Shown: positions 1-14,700 of the stretch, in pieces
Layout: every line of letters begins with the position of its first letter
How positions within the stretch are numbered: the first letter of the stretch is position 1
Position numbers and translations under genes: made by a program
The notes under the pieces: generated by a model
What the model was told of the DNA's origin: nothing
The model's database searches: none
Seen by the model: only the letters and a program-made list of their open reading frames with translations
DNA from: Primula veris
Lineage: Eukaryota > Streptophyta > Magnoliopsida > Ericales > Primulaceae
Direction of reading: 5' to 3'
DNA length: 64,000 nt
NCBI GenBank assembly: GCA_963682055.1
Contig: OY821740.1
Location: forward strand, 35,918,795-35,982,794

Positions 1-21
1 ATCTCTGATTTTGTGTTGCAG

Positions 22-3000
22 AAACTGAGAAGGGAATATTTGATGCCGTATTGCAAGGAGAGATCGACTTTGATAGCCAACCATGGCCATCAATATCAGA
101 CAGTGCAAAAGACTTAGTTCGTAAAATGCTTACACAAGACCCTAAAAAGAGGATTACTTCTGCAGAAGTTCTTGGTATATATAACACCTACTCTTTTGTT
201 TTTTTTATTGATGCTATTCCCTTGTCAATTACATGCATATGGTTGAAGATTTAGTTTCAGCTTTCATGTACTTTCATCTTTTAATAGTCGCTCCACGAAC
301 ATAGATATGAAAGGATGAAATGTACTTATCAGTTATCACCATTTTGAAATATCTCGGTTTTATTTTGGTCCTATCCTTCAATGTATATGTTTTTTTCTCG
401 TTTGCATTCATGTGTATAAGTGGAGTTCAGAGAATTGGTCAGCAAACATACATAGTAGCATGTTTCTTTGCAATAAGCTCCAACTCTAATATCTTTTAAG
501 AAAAAAGGGGATTTGTCTTGCAGTGGGGGATGACATAAAAGTTATTACTGGTCCATGACTAACTCCTGTTTGGTTGCAGCTTTGAAACTCAGCCTTTTTT
601 TTTCTTTAAAGCTGACTTCATTTTGTTGCCCGCTTAAAACTTGAGTTTTTAATGGGTTTCTGGCCTGAAAAAAACTAGAAGCTTTAAACTGGTGGAACAC
701 AGCTTTTTTTACCCAACTTAAAAATTCCAGCTAATTTGTTTAAAAGCTAAACAAGCCCTTTGTATGTGGCTCGTAAAAAGTTTGTTAATAGGTAAATGTG
801 AGCTTTCTTCAGCATACCTGAAATAATTTGGCACTAAATATTCTTTATTGTGTTTTGACCAGCTCACCCATGGATGAGAGAAGGCGGAGTAGCGACAGAT
901 AAGCCTATTGATAGTGCTGTTCTCTCTAGATTGAAGCAATTCAGGGCAATGAATAAGCTCAAAAAACTTGCTCTCAAGGTTGGTTCTCATACCTTTCTAA
1001 TTTCTTTAAAATTTACTTTCTTTATACCGTTGTTAACCTCTGATTGTTTGATTTTCATAGTTATTTATTGCTTAGAGAAGCTAGTCTTTTGCTTTAGCAG
1101 AAGGAACAAGCAATCAATTGCAACTTTTTTCAATAGTAAAATATTTAAGTTACATAGGGTTTGGACAAAATTTTCCAATTTCTTCATTCTGACACAACCA
1201 GCACGTATCCTTTTCTACGGAGACTAATACAGATTACGTGTGAATTTCATAGTCTTACTGTTTCTACCTAGGCATGTAAAAACGCATAATAACTCTAGAT
1301 TTATTTGGTGACTCCTAAGCTATGATTGCTTTAAATAGTTTTGTACTTCAAATTTTTGAAAACATGCTAAAAACTTTTCTTATGAGTTTTAAAACATTTG
1401 AGAAGTGCTTTTTTTTGTCTCCTTCACACCATTTCCCGTCAAAATTTGATCATAGGGACTAATTTGGTTAAGAAGGCCTTTTATAATTTATTGCTGTTTG
1501 ATTGTGATTGTCCCACAGGTTATTGCTGAAAATCTCTCTGAGGAAGAAATAAAAGGCCTTAAAGCAATGTTTACAAACATGGATTCCGACAAAAGTGGCA
1601 CAATCACCTATGAGGAACTAAAGACAGGATTAGCTAAACTTGGATCAAAATTATCCGAGGTTGAAGTGAAACAACTAATGCAAGCTGTAAGTTGGAAAAT
1701 CATAAATCCTAAATGCCTTTATTTCTATATGATATTTTTTGGACATATTTTACATGAAGTACTAGTAGAAAATTCCTTTCTCATATAGAGGTATGGCATG
1801 GTGTTCAGTATGCATATCCAAAATCATCAGTTTGTAGAAATGTGTGTCCATAAAGGGGAACAGTATGGCAATCCAAAATCAATTTTTGTGACTAGATGGG
1901 AATTAAGTTAGAATTTATCACTTTATGAATCACTTAATTGTGACCTTGTTGAATCATTTTTCACTTTTCAGGCTGATGTGGATGGAAATGGGACGATTGA
2001 CTATATCGAATTTATAACTGCGACAATGCATAGGCATAAACTAGAAAGAGATGAACATCTTTATAAAGCCTTTCAGTTTTTTGACAAGGATGCCAGTGGG
2101 TAAGTCTCATTTCTGTATTTAAAAGCAGATTGTTCATAGATTATCTTTTATTTTCCCATTAGTGTATCATAGTCATATTAACTGTAGCTTTAGTAGAATT
2201 GCTAATGATTCATACTGGTAGCTAAATTGTTTGGATTTTTACACCGCTTACGTTTCAAAACTCGTAGTCAAATAAAAAAGTATTTAAAGATGACACTGTT
2301 TTCACTGTTCCAGTTTCTTAGGGACATATTTATATCAGAAGTAAAATTCTTATATTCCTTCGACTGAGACTGACATGTATTCAGGTGGACAAAAAATTCT
2401 CAGGAATTGTTGCAGGGAGCAATCTGAGGTTTTAATTTGGCAGTTTGGGTTCTTGAAGTAAGAAAAGAAAAAAAAAAACTGTTGGAAACAAAAGAAATTC
2501 TAACCAGTCTTGCCATTATATTTGTAAATTTAGTGTACAATTTTCAACAGTATTGCTTTTAGCCTGACCAGTTTCTCTGTCATCTCTAAATAATATTTAG
2601 CTTGTTGGTAATCAAGTATGAATTGTTGATTTTCGTCAAATGACAGCTTTATTACTATGGATGAATTGGAGCATGCCATGAAGGAATACGGAATGGGTGA
2701 TGATGCCACCATAAAAGATATAATTTCGGAAGTTGACACTGATAATGTGAGTTTTTTTAAATTAAAAGTTCTCAAATTTGATTTTTGTCTTAGAACTTGT
2801 GTGTAGCTTTTGCGCCTTTCTTGTCTTCTCTAATTTTCAATCTATATGTATATAGCTTATCTGTTATATTTTTCAAGAACATATGAAGTTTTGAATCTGA
2901 CACTGGCTTCATATCACTTCTCAAACGAAAATAGGAAAACAGCCACTTCACAGTTTTCTCAAAAGCACTGTTTAGATTCCCTTTCCTTGTGTTTTTTTAT

Positions 3001-3457
3001 AACTGAGCTTTCACATACTGTTTTTTTTTGTCCATGATTTGACGTCCTTTTGAGATAGTACTATTGTTCCATTATAGATTTGGCAAATCGTAAACGCACA
3101 TAACTGAAGTCTCGTATAAAAACAGCTTTTTGGAGAACAGACTTCTTAAAATTACAATCCTGAACTAAACAAGATTTCTAAGAGTGAAACGCACAAAATA
3201 AGAAAACACAGGTTCTTGATATGATGGTAGTATTAGGAAACTCTATTGATAAGATGTATTTTGACTCACCAGACTCTAATATGAGAATTCATACTTTTAT
3301 ACTTTTAGATTCAACCAAGCAAGCCAGTGTGCTCGTATGTTTTTAATTGACTCGGTTTAAAATATTTTTTATCGTACAGGATGGGAAAATAAATTATGAC
3401 GAGTTCTGTGCTATGATGAGAAGTGGAACAACACAACAGCCGGCCAAGCTCTTTTAA
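22..3457 (+). CDS. Calcium-dependent protein kinase (CDPK), 3' part, six exons
   Basis: This is the C-terminal part of a CDPK, a Ser/Thr kinase activated by calcium through its own calmodulin-like domain. Exons by splice site and phase: 22-174, 863-978, 1519-1686, 1972-2099, 2647-2746, 3380-3457; all phases join and the last exon ends in TAA. The first exon is the end of the kinase domain (subdomain X-XI, with [17 protein letters not shown]) and continues into the HPW motif. Next comes the autoinhibitory junction ([20 protein letters not shown]). Four canonical EF-hand loops follow: [36 protein letters not shown] and [12 protein letters not shown]; none lacks a calcium ligand. The C-terminus [14 protein letters not shown] resembles group II CDPKs of the CPK9/15/21/33 type, from memory. 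The N-terminus and most of the kinase domain lie before the window, so acylation signals cannot be judged. Confidence 0.95.
568..760. repeat. MITE-like element in the first CDPK intron
   Basis: A stretch starting with TGTTTGGTTGCAGCTTT and ending with TTTAAAAGCTAAACAAGCCC forms imperfect terminal inverted repeats. The same ends recur at several other places in the window, for example 14377-14549 and 15180-15343. I see no clear target-site duplication here and no coding capacity. Confidence 0.5.
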
Positions 3458-5565
3458 CAACACCGAATGAAAGAACTTTTTCCCACAAGAGACATTTAAA
3501 TTGATTAGTTGATTTTAATGAGTCGGGAAGGAAGAGAAAGGTTCTTATTTGTGATTTTCTTGTATTTAGTAGTAGTGCATATCGAGTTGATTTATTTGTT
3601 TTCACAAGGTTGCGCCACTTCTTTTTTCAAGTGTTTGGTTTCCACTCCCTTTCCTATTTCCTAATCGAAACAACTACGAGAATAGGCTGTTTTTGTTACT
3701 CTTTTCCGAATTATGCCTATCTTCTATCGCTTTGATATTGTATAACAGATAAAATCCGGTATCTACATTTGTTATATCTTCGTAATGATGAAAGCAATTG
3801 CTATTATAATTCTCAGCCATTGAACTATTGTTGTTAAGCTAAACTCCAATTTTGCAGTATGGAAATTAAACTCTTGCAAGTGACAGGGTGTATAATCAAG
3901 AGATTCTACCTTTAATCTGTAAATTTTTCTCTTTTGAAAGTCATTATTGGATATAGTTTGGAACGTTACAAGACAAACATCATGCTGCTTGCTAGTTATG
4001 TAAGTAATACTAAATATTATACTGTCAATATAAATAACCTAACTGGCAACTCGCTAGCCTGCTCTGGTTGAACCGGCTTTCTGAATGCGAATACCAATTT
4101 TGTTCTAATCTGATCCAAGACTATTTCAGTTTAGACTTTAGACACGAAAAGATTATTGTTTGCACGTAATAATAAATGTAGTACCCAGCAGCACGTTTTA
4201 AAATTTACGCCAAGTCTATTTTAAATGAAAGGGAAATAACTATCTTTAATATATCTAGGAAAATTTTCCCGGTTTAAAGAAAAAAACCAGAGCATGAACA
4301 GGTTCCATATTGGTTCATGTCGTTGTTGCTGATAGACTCATTTTCAAATTCATAAATCCGTTTCCCGTTTTTCAGTTCCTGCTTCTCGTTTCCCGTTTTT
4401 CATTTAAATTTTGAAACTTTCCGCGTTTTTCACATTTCACGTTTAGATTTCTTGTTTTCGCTTCTGTCTTCTTCTCTAACAAGCAGTATGTCCATTCTGA
4501 AACATTTGTTCTTATTTAAATTTTAGTAACAAGTTTCATATTGTTTATTCCTTTCATGAAATTTAACAATTATCCCAATTTAAGCTTTGGTTTTAATTTT
4601 TCGTACAAAATTTAATTAATAATGGCCTAAAAAATATACAATCGGCTACACTGGCAGAACTGCAATGGGGTAAGGGGGTCAGCTGACCCCCCTGACTTTT
4701 ATATAAAATTTATCAAAATAGTCTTGAGGTGTTAAGTTAATTACAAAATTAGCATTTTATTTAAACAGAGAGTTTTACTCAAAATTTTATCTATATATAA
4801 GTGATGATCTTAACACTAATAAACCCCAAACTCAATTCCTTATACGATGATTGTTTTTCCCTCTCTATTAATTTTTATTTTTTATCATAACTACTTAACT
4901 AGTTTGCAAAATTAATAATCTACCGTACTTTGTTGATTCTATCCTTGTGTTACTTAACAATCGTTAATTACTTTAAAAAGTTATGGTATTTTTTAATAGA
5001 TTTTTATTAGAAAAATCTAGGTACTTTATAAATTTGAGGAAATTTTAGTTAGTTCTTTATTAATATAAATTCTTAATGAAACATGTATAAATCAATTGTG
5101 CATTTTAAATTAGTTAATTGTTTAGTAGTTGTTTACATAATGTCTACTTTCTTATTTACACGTATAAATTAAGCTGAGTAAACTTACTGTTTGACTTGTT
5201 TTAGTTTATTTTAAATAAAATTGGTGTTTCACTTTGTAACTTACTTAATCGGTTAACTTCATTCGTTTTTTTCTTGTTTATACGATGCAGTAATTTATAC
5301 TGAAAATGATATATTTGAAAGTTTGTTTAACTATGTTATTATATATCGCTTTGAAGATATGAAAAGATGTAAATTAATTAACAAGGACTTTTACGGTTTT
5401 GTTTTGTTTTTTTTAATTTTAATTTTGTTAATTTTTTAATGATTGACCAGGCAGACATGACACCGACATTAAATGTAAAAAAAATGGACGAACAAGTTTA
5501 GTTTTGAATAAAAATAAAATAAAATTAGTTAACTATAGTATGGGGTCTACGTACTTACAACAATG

Positions 5566-5574
5566 ACACGTGGC
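5566..5574 (+). promoter_or_regulatory. G-box / ABRE-like motif upstream of starch synthase III
   Basis: The sequence ACACGTGGC lies about 225 bases before the proposed start codon of starch synthase III. It is a textbook G-box/ABRE core, bound in plants by bZIP and bHLH factors in light, clock and ABA responses. Its position suits a promoter element, but function is inferred only. Confidence 0.45.
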
Positions 5575-5754
5575 ATGTAATCAAATGTTCTTCGAAACCA
5601 AAACATACGGCTGCTCATTTTCTATTTCAATTATTTACTCCAATTATCATTATTTTTTCAATAATTCAATGCATATTTCTTTTTTTAAATATCCCCAGAA
5701 ACCTTTTTTTGCTAAAATGGATAATGAAAATGCACATTTTCTAGTAAATAGCAA

Positions 5755-5783
5755 GTAGAGAAAAAGAGAGAGAAAAAGAGAGT
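5755..5783 (+). repeat. (GA)-rich tract in the probable 5' UTR of starch synthase III
   Basis: A GA/GAAA-rich stretch sits 16 bases before the chosen ATG. GA tracts are common in plant 5' UTRs and core promoters, which fits a transcription start just upstream. Confidence 0.5.
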
Positions 5784-5798
5784 GCCTTAAAAAAAGCC

Positions 5799-8700
5799 AT
5801 GGAAGTGACGTCATTACAAGCACATAGTCTTCTGTTTTACACTAAACTCAAACCTTGTCTTCGATCATCACATGTATTTACTTATACAGCTACTATAATA
5901 TATTTATCAATTTTATACTAGTAACTTTTATTTATGTTTATGTATGTATGTATGTGTTTTTTAGTTTGTTAAATTAGTAGAACTCTATTAAGACTTAAGA
6001 GTAGTTATTATACTTGTACAAGAAATATTTAATCTTTTATTGATGAGTTCATTTCCCGTTTTGACATTAGATTTTTTGGTCAGAAAGCTGCTTTAAAAAA
6101 ATCAATGCCAAGAAAGTTTTGCTTTCAAAAAGAATTGCAGTGTTTGGCACCCTTTGACTTTTTTTAGTTATAAGTCACTTGTAACTTATTTTTATTGATA
6201 AGTCATTTGTCAGCTATTTTAACTTATAAGTGAGTTGTATACTTGTATATTTATACAAACACGTTTTATTAGATTTATATTTATATTTTTGGAGAATCTA
6301 ATGTGAAAAAGTTAAAAAAATCCGCAAATTCCTAGCTTCTATGTTTTTTTTTTCTTAACTTTTTTTACCCAAAAGCCAAAAAACTGACATACCGATCACC
6401 TGTGGATATTTTTAATCAAAAAGCTGAAAAGGCTAAGAATAAAAGTTGTTCCCAAACATGCACTAAACAGTGATGTTACTTTTTGGGATTGTTGGTTGGA
6501 GCTTATAAGTATATAAGCTGGTTTACACAATGGTTGAACAGGGATTCTCTCTAGAGAGGACTTAACTTTTTGAACTCAATTTTTTCTCAGCCGAAAAGTA
6601 ATTTCAGCATACTATTACTTTAGCAGCTTGAAAAGCTAATTTAGATTTTAGTAATGGAAAAAAAAGAAAATTAGCTTGTTTCATATTCTTGATTTACTGT
6701 AACTTTTATTTAAGCTTGCTCTTTACAGACCAATAGAAAATTTAGAAAGATATAAAGCAAAAAATTCATGTTATATAGGTCTTTATTATAAAGCAAGAAA
6801 GATCTTGTTATGTAGGTCAAAAAAGAAAAGAAAATTGAACAGCAAAAGGTTAACCAGCTCAAAAGCTAAATAGCCAACAACATGAGCTTGTAAGCTTAGC
6901 CAAATACGCGCTTTGTTTCAAGAAATCCAGCTTTTATTCTTACATTAACTAATTTGTTCTTCAAAATTTATTTCAGGTATCTCCATGGCAAAGAGGCTTT
7001 AGTTCATATCGAGTAGTTGCAAGTGCAGGTTAATTTCCAAAAACCAAACCTTTTTACGCTTTGCTAAATTTAAAAATGTACTTTGATGTAAGTCTCCGTT
7101 CATGTAGATTTTTCGAAAAGAAGAACGGAAAAGACTTCCCCTCCAAAGACAAAAGACTCCGATACACCTAAAGAGTTTGCACCGAAACCACAGGCAGGGA
7201 CTAGTAGTCAAAAATGGAACAATGCGAGTACTAGTGATGTTTCTGAAAAAAATGGTAGCATTAATATCGACACATCTGAGAATAAATTGACCACTAAGAG
7301 TACAGAAATCAAGAATGATGATTCTTTACTGAAGGCAGAGATGGAATCCCTTATTCGTAAACAGTTGGTTGAGAGGTTAGCGGACGAGTATTTATTTAAA
7401 GGGATAAATATGTTTTACTACCCGGTGGTAGTGAAACCCAATCAAGATATTGAACTTTTTTTAAATAGGACCCTATCGAATCTACGAAATGAGACTGATA
7501 TTATGATCATGGGAGCATTTAATGGCTGGCGATGGAATTCTTTCACTTTAAAATTGAGCAAAACTGATTTGAGAGGGGATTGGTGGTCTTGTAATCTTCA
7601 TGTTCCTAAAGAAGCGTACAAGATTGACTTTGTGTTTTTTAACGGAAAAGATATATACGAAAACAACAAAGAAAAAGATTTTTGTATAAACGTGGAGGGT
7701 GGGATTGACGAGTTTCAATTTGAGGACTTTTTGCTTGAGGAGAAAAGAAGGGAACTTGAGAAACTTGCCGAGGAGGAGAAGGAGAGAAAGAGACAAGCAG
7801 AAGAACAAAGGCATATAGCGTCAGAAAAGGCTGCAACTGAAGCCGATAGGGAGCAAGCGAGAGAAGAAGTTAGGGTAAGAAAGGAAAGTTTGAAAAAAAT
7901 GACGATTAATACTTTAAAGTTGGTTGATAATGTTTGGTTTGTTGAGCCTGGTGAGTTCGGAGGTGAAGAAATGGTTAAATTATTTTACAATAAGATATCG
8001 GGTCCTCTTGCTATTGCTGAGGAATTGTGGGTTCATGGTGGGTATAACGGTTGGAAAGATGGGGTATCGATTGTTGCAAAGCTTTTGAGCTCCGAGAGAA
8101 AAGATGATAATTGGTGGTATGCTAAAGGTACAGAACTGTCACACACCTAATCCTGGTTTTTAGTAACTTATACTACACTTGTCAAAGCCATAGTTTTTTC
8201 ACTTTGAGGTTCCACCAATATGGTGGACCGTGGGCATGTTAAACATTTTTTGTCAGGATGTCGAATTTCTTAATGTACCTTTTTTTGGGGGGAAGGTACT
8301 CATTATACCCTTCATGAGATAGTAAATTCTTATAAAGAACCTTAATTTGTTTAAATACGTCAAATGCGAACATTACCCATTATTTGATTACCTTTTAAAT
8401 CACAGACAAACATTTTGTGGCTTTCGTGAAATTGACTAATGGACAAAAAAAAAGTAAAATTTTTGTATATAGGCTTTCCAAGGCTAAAAAATTAACAATT
8501 TAATTGCACTTGTTTAATTTCGGTATGTGGACTTTGGAAATATAGTGGGATTAGGTGTAAAAGTTACGAAATAAATTATCCTTATCCTACCACTGAAAGT
8601 GAACTTCCACGGTAGACTTCTATATTATCAAAGTATCCGTTATTTTGTGCTAACGATCATTTTAATCTGTAGTTATGATCCCCAATGGAGCTGTTTTCTT

Positions 8701-11700
8701 GGATTGGGTCTTTGCTGATGGTCCACCTCAAAAAGCCATTATTTATGATAACAATAATCATCAGGATTTTCATGCTATTGTCCCAAAATCAATCCCTATA
8801 GAAATGTATTGGGTCGAAGAAGAACATCGGATTTTCAAAAATCTTCAGGAGGATAGAAGGACGAAGGCGGCGGCTTTACGAGTCAAGGTTGGTTTATTTC
8901 TTTAGTGCATTGCGTAAAAGTCCTTACTTTACTAGGTTATATTCGAAAATGTTAAATTTTCATCATATCTAACATTTGACTATCTGGACGACCATTAATA
9001 AACATCATATATGGAATTAGGTAAAACCGTTGAAGAATTCTCCGAAGGAGACAATCTGGCTGCTCAAGAATTGTAATTTGAAAATGTAGGGTCTAGGGTA
9101 AGGTTTTATGTGGTTTAAAAATACAATGCTTCATCTCGCTTTTACCTTATTTTTGGATAAATCATATTGTCTTCCCGCTTTAGATGGAAGTGTCTTGAGG
9201 TCTTGGCTTATAGCATTAGTAGTTTACTAGTTTTTTTTGGTGTGTTTTTAAAGGTTCTTACTAATTTTAATTTAGATTTTACTTGAATTTAGGCAAACCC
9301 ATCTGGTCTTCCCACTTGAGCCAGTATCATATCATGAGAAATAAAGGACACGGTTTTCGATATGCATAATAAACCTGAATACTTTCCTTCTATGTATTAC
9401 ATTTACTATATTTTTAATAATTACCAGGCTGAACGAACAGCTCGTATGAAAGCTGAAATGAAGGAAAGGACCCTGAAAACGTTTTTGCTGTCCCAGAAGC
9501 ATATAGTATACACCGAGCCTCTTGTTGTTCAAGCAGGAAAGCACATGACGGTTTTTTATAATCCTACGAATACTGTACTTAATGGAAAACCTGAAATTTG
9601 GTTTAGATGCTCATTTAACCGTTGGACACATAGAATGGGCCCAATGTCACCACAAAAAATGGTACCCGCACAAAGTGGCTCTCACGTGAAAGCCACTGGT
9701 GAGTTTGAAATTTGTGTAAAATTTGATTTTATCTATTAAGAGAGTTTCAATTACTTCAAATCTGAAGTAACAGCGAATTCCCATGGGATTCAGTTTCCAA
9801 AGGTGACTTAGTTGAGGTCAGTTTTGGCATACTTCCCTTTAGCTGCTGCTTCTGTTTCCGTGCTTATAATTTCCAAGCGGGATGTAACGGAAAATTAGTT
9901 ATATAATTACTTTTATGTTCCTCTTATTTAGTAAATTAATCCAAAACTTACCTTAGAAAGTACTCCAAAATAGTCTTTTAGAAACTTGATTTTCCAGAAA
10001 CTAGAGCATAAAATCTTATACGAGCAGGATCTTCGAGCATTAGAGCAAAAAAACTAGAAACGTACCCAAGTCAACGAACCTTTTAGTTTTTGAAATCATG
10101 TAAATAGTTTATTTAATGTTATACCTTTTTCCGTTCAGGATAGTTTGTATTCTTCACGATAATTAACCAACAGTTTCTCACTTTCTTGTTTAGTTGATAG
10201 TGTTTAGGCTACCACTGTTCCATGTACAATTGTTTTGATCTTTTGGTAACGAGAAGGTCTTGTATCGGTATTACTTAATTACAACATGCATTTACAGTGA
10301 AGGTGCCATTGGATGCATATATGATGGATTTCGTTTTCTCCGATAAGGAATATGGTGGAACTTTTGATAATAAAAATCGTATGGATTACCATATTCCTGT
10401 ATCTGGTGCTGTTGCAAAGGAACCTCCAATGCATATCGTTCACGTCTCTGTTGAAATGGCACCTATTGCAAAGGTAAGATTTCTTGCTCTGATACGGGGA
10501 GACTCCAATACTTGATCTTGTTTCTTTTTCCAATGCATTATCTTCTTTCCCCACTTCAATTTTTGTATTTACAGGTTGGAGGACTTGGTGATGTGGTTAC
10601 AAGTCTTTCTCGTGCTGTTCAAGATTTAAACCATAGTGTTGATGTTATCCTTCCAAAGTATGATTGCTTGAAATTTACCAATGTAAGCTTAATTCTTTTT
10701 GTTTGGATCTCAACTTCCTATTTACCCGCCCCACATTTATTTCCTTGTTTATTAACCTAGGTTTTGAGTCTGTGTATAGCTGAAGGACCTTTTCTCCAAT
10801 GCTTAAAATGACAAAAACTTGTTTCTGTTCACTATCCTCACAAGTTGCTTTCCTTTGTTGTTTTCATTTTTAGTTTCTTGAAGTTTTCGTGCCAGACAAG
10901 TTGGATGGTTTTGCTAGTAGGGCTTCATAAACGTACAATGCTTAATATCATGTTTGAGTCTTATACCAGTGACTTTTGAGTTTTTTTTCTTTTCTTTTCT
11001 TCTCTTTTGATTTAGTTTTAATTCAGTTTTATGCCAGGTGAGAAAGAAGATTTGTCAGTTTGTTTTCGAATATTTGAAATGCTTATAAACATGTTTTAAG
11101 TCTTCTTATTGTTTTGTTTCCACCTGACATTTATCTTTGTAATAGATAAAAGATTTTCAATACAAGAAAAGTTATAATTGGCGAGAGACTGAAATAAAAG
11201 TGTGGTTTGGGAAGGTGGAAGGTGTTTCTGTCCACTTCTTGGATCCTCAAAATGGGTACTTTGCAAATCCATTTTTCAATATTTATCTACTACAGTTGTG
11301 ACTATTTACTGAAGTTCCACCTCTCATAAATTTGGTCTGTTTTATATTGTTAAGATTAAATTGCGTAAAATAGTAAAAGAGAAGAGGAAGAAATATACTT
11401 GCATTGTTGCATAAAATTACCAACTCGAGGTAGTGAAAAGTTAATTCTTCAAGACAGTAATGGTTTCTTTTGTAACAGTTGGATGATCTCTTTGTCTTGT
11501 AAGTTATCATTCCTACAACTTATCGACCTTTATTTTTAAAATCTGGAAAAATACAAATTTTATCGACCAATTTGTTTGCATAGTGTAAACAATGAACCCC
11601 TGTTTTTTTCCCAACCTTTACGATCTCTTGTCTTATAAATATATGTTCCTACAACAAATTGACTTTTGGGGTTTCAAGTTTAACTGTTTTAATCCTAACC

Positions 11701-14700
11701 TTCGTTGTTGATCTGGAAAACTGTGCACTTTATAGACCAATTTGTTGCCACAAAAGTAAATAATGAACCTCAGCTTTTTTTCAAACCCATATTTTTTCAA
11801 AAAAAGGAAAGCGAAAAGCAAAAGAAAGGCATTTTTTCCTCACAACGTAAAGATACGAGTATTACATGGAACTAGGGGTGTGTTACGGTCGGGATCCCGT
11901 AGGGTCGGGATAGGTTGATCCCGTAAGGTCGGGATAGGTTTATCCCGAATCTCCCGACATATCTTTTTTATTTTACGACAAGGTCATTTTTATTAACAAT
12001 TTTCATTTGAGAAATAATAATTGTTTATGCTTGTCTAAACATGTTATTTACACGAACCATAATACTAGTCTGAAAATGAAAATAACACTCCTAATAATGC
12101 AAAAAGAAATTAACATGTAGTAGAAAAAATAGTGTCAAACTACAAATAATTGAGTTGATTAAAAAATTGATACGTTTTTTATCAGATTCTTTTAGTATTT
12201 AGTTTTATTCACACAAGGAAGAATTATCATACTAAATGAGATACATTATCTTTATAATTTTTATAATCGGAAAACTACAAATCTATATTATACTTAACTA
12301 AATATAACTAATATATGAAACAAAAAGGGTGCCCATATGGTAGGGTGCTTACATTACATGTTAGTGTGTTAGAGGTACAAGATTCAATTCTTATCACCAA
12401 CATTTGATATAAGATTAATTTACATTTTTAGTGTTAAAATAAAAAAGATCATGTTATATAAAATAAAATAAAATAAAATAATTAAAAAGTCGGGTCGGGA
12501 CACCCGACGAAATCAAAATTGCCACCCGATCCCGAAGTTTGTCGGGTCGGGACAAGACCCGAAGTTTTCGGGTCGGGTGCGAGCCGGGACACATGTCGGG
12601 TCGAGATTTCGGGAATTTTCCCCAGCCCTACATGGAACCTTATATTTATGGATTTTTTTTGTTCTTTTTTGATAAAATATTTAGGTTCCACTGCATGTGA
12701 GATTACGATTAAATTGAACTAAGTATTTGCAAAAAAGGTAAACGAGCAAATGATCAATTTGTTTCATTTCTGTTATTTGCAGATTATTTTTGACTGGTTG
12801 CATATATGGTTGCAAAAATGATGGGGACAGATTTGGGTTTTTTTGCCACTCTGCTCTGGAATATCTTCAACTTAGCGGCTTTCATCCTGTATGTTTATAC
12901 ATTACTCCATGTTACATTTCACGGACAAGTTTATGATGATTGGTTTTTAGTTCAATGTTAAGTTTTTGTATGAAGCATTGTTCTATGGATTTAAATACCT
13001 AGTTGTTACTAGTAGCATACTAATTCAGGTTCATTAGTTGAAAATGAGATATTGAACAAGCTAGAGAAAACTTAGCTACTACTACTAATTATTCCCTTAA
13101 GGATTATATGTTGTTGTTAGTAATGTTAAATTAGGTTGAATGCGAAACCAGTACTATTATCTTATATAACTTGATTTTCTTTATTTGTGACAGGATATTA
13201 TCCACTGCCATGATTGGTCGAGTGCTCCAGTGGCGTGGTTGTTTAAAGATCATTACAAGCACTATGGTCTAAGTAAAACTCGAGTTGTCTTTACTATTCA
13301 TAACCTTGAATTTGGAGCACAATTAATTGGAAAAGCAATGGCTTATTCTGACAAGGCTACAACTGTTAGTTCACATTTATTTTCTCTAATATATGTATTT
13401 TTAAAACATGAAGGCTCAATTTTTACTTTTTAGGTATTGACATGTCTACATGTATGTTTCTAGGTGTCACCCACTTACTCAAAGGAAGTTTCTGGAAATT
13501 CCCTAATTGCTCCTCATCTAGACAAGTTCCAGGGCATAATAAATGGTATCGACTCTGATATATGGGACCCGTACAACGATAAATTTATCCCTGTGAGTAA
13601 TCTACAGTTACTTTTCTTCAGATAATTTGAATAATTTCTTAGTTTTTTCCTTAATTTGTGTACATTATCCCCGTCTATGTGATACATTTGTTTCTCCTTT
13701 TGTATTTGCTTGTTCGGTTAATTCAATAGCCTTGGCTATTATTTATTTTCTTTAACTAATTTATAAGGTGATGGCTTAAGTGGTTCAAATTTTTACACCT
13801 GTTTGTGTTGAATTCTGGTTGGTTTTTGTTACAGGTGTCGTATACTTCAGAGAATGTCGTCGAAGGAAAAGGTGCTGCCAAACAAGCCTTGCAACAAACA
13901 TTAGGATTAAAGACAAACGACTTACCTTTGGTAGGAATTATTACGCGATTAACGCATCAGAAAGGAATTCACCTGATCAAACATGCTATTTGGCGCACCC
14001 TTGACCGTGGGGGTCAGGTAATTATATTATTCATAGAGATTAGTACATATTAATACTTGTTAGTGGGAAAAACTTAAAAGAGAGAGAATGGTTTAGTCTG
14101 GTACTTGCCTAGCTTTGGTACTATTTTCTGGTCACCTTAACACATGGACTGGATTATATCTTGTTACTTTATGAGTGTTACTAGGTTCACAACTTTGAAA
14201 CTCTAGAATTCACTCCCCATTGTCGGCATCGGTTAAAAAGAGAACACAGCCAACTTTATTAAGTATTAATGACGTTTGCTGTATTTTCTTTATCACCCTT
14301 GCCACGTAGGATGCTGATGTGCGGGAGTGTGGTTTGGAGTCTCAAATTTGCGAACGTAGTCTTTTGTAAGTTTGCTGGTCTTGTGTGGTTGGAACTTTGA
14401 AGCATATAAGCTGGATTTTTTGACTTTTGAAAAAGAGGCTAAGTTCATCCAGCTCAATTCTTTTAGTTTTTTCATACCAAAATTCATGATCCCAGCTTTG
14501 AAGCTGGTCGACCAAACGCAGTCCAGCTTTTAAGCAAACCAAACAAGGCATTACTGAAGGAAGAGTTACAACTTCCGAACCAATGGCAAGTTTTAAGCTT
14601 TCAGAAATAAATATATATCTAGATAAATACAACAGTAAGTAGTTCTCGATGACTATCTATTGTGAAAAATTGTTCAAATAGGAAATACTTCAACAGCTAC

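Larger units (their letters stand above)
3458..5798. other. Intergenic: CDPK 3' UTR and starch synthase III upstream region
   Basis: No gene is seen here. The first few hundred bases are probably the CDPK 3' UTR. The rest is AT-rich. Near 4670-4700 there is a short palindromic GGGGTCAGCTGACCCC, typical of plant transposon debris, but I could not find paired element ends. The final 250 bases are the likely promoter and 5' UTR of starch synthase III. Confidence 0.6.

Noticed and set aside
7548..7836. Antisense frames over starch synthase III exon 3
   Set aside because: They arise from the E/K-rich coiled coil read backwards as Leu/Phe/Ser-rich sequence. The sense strand is clearly coding.
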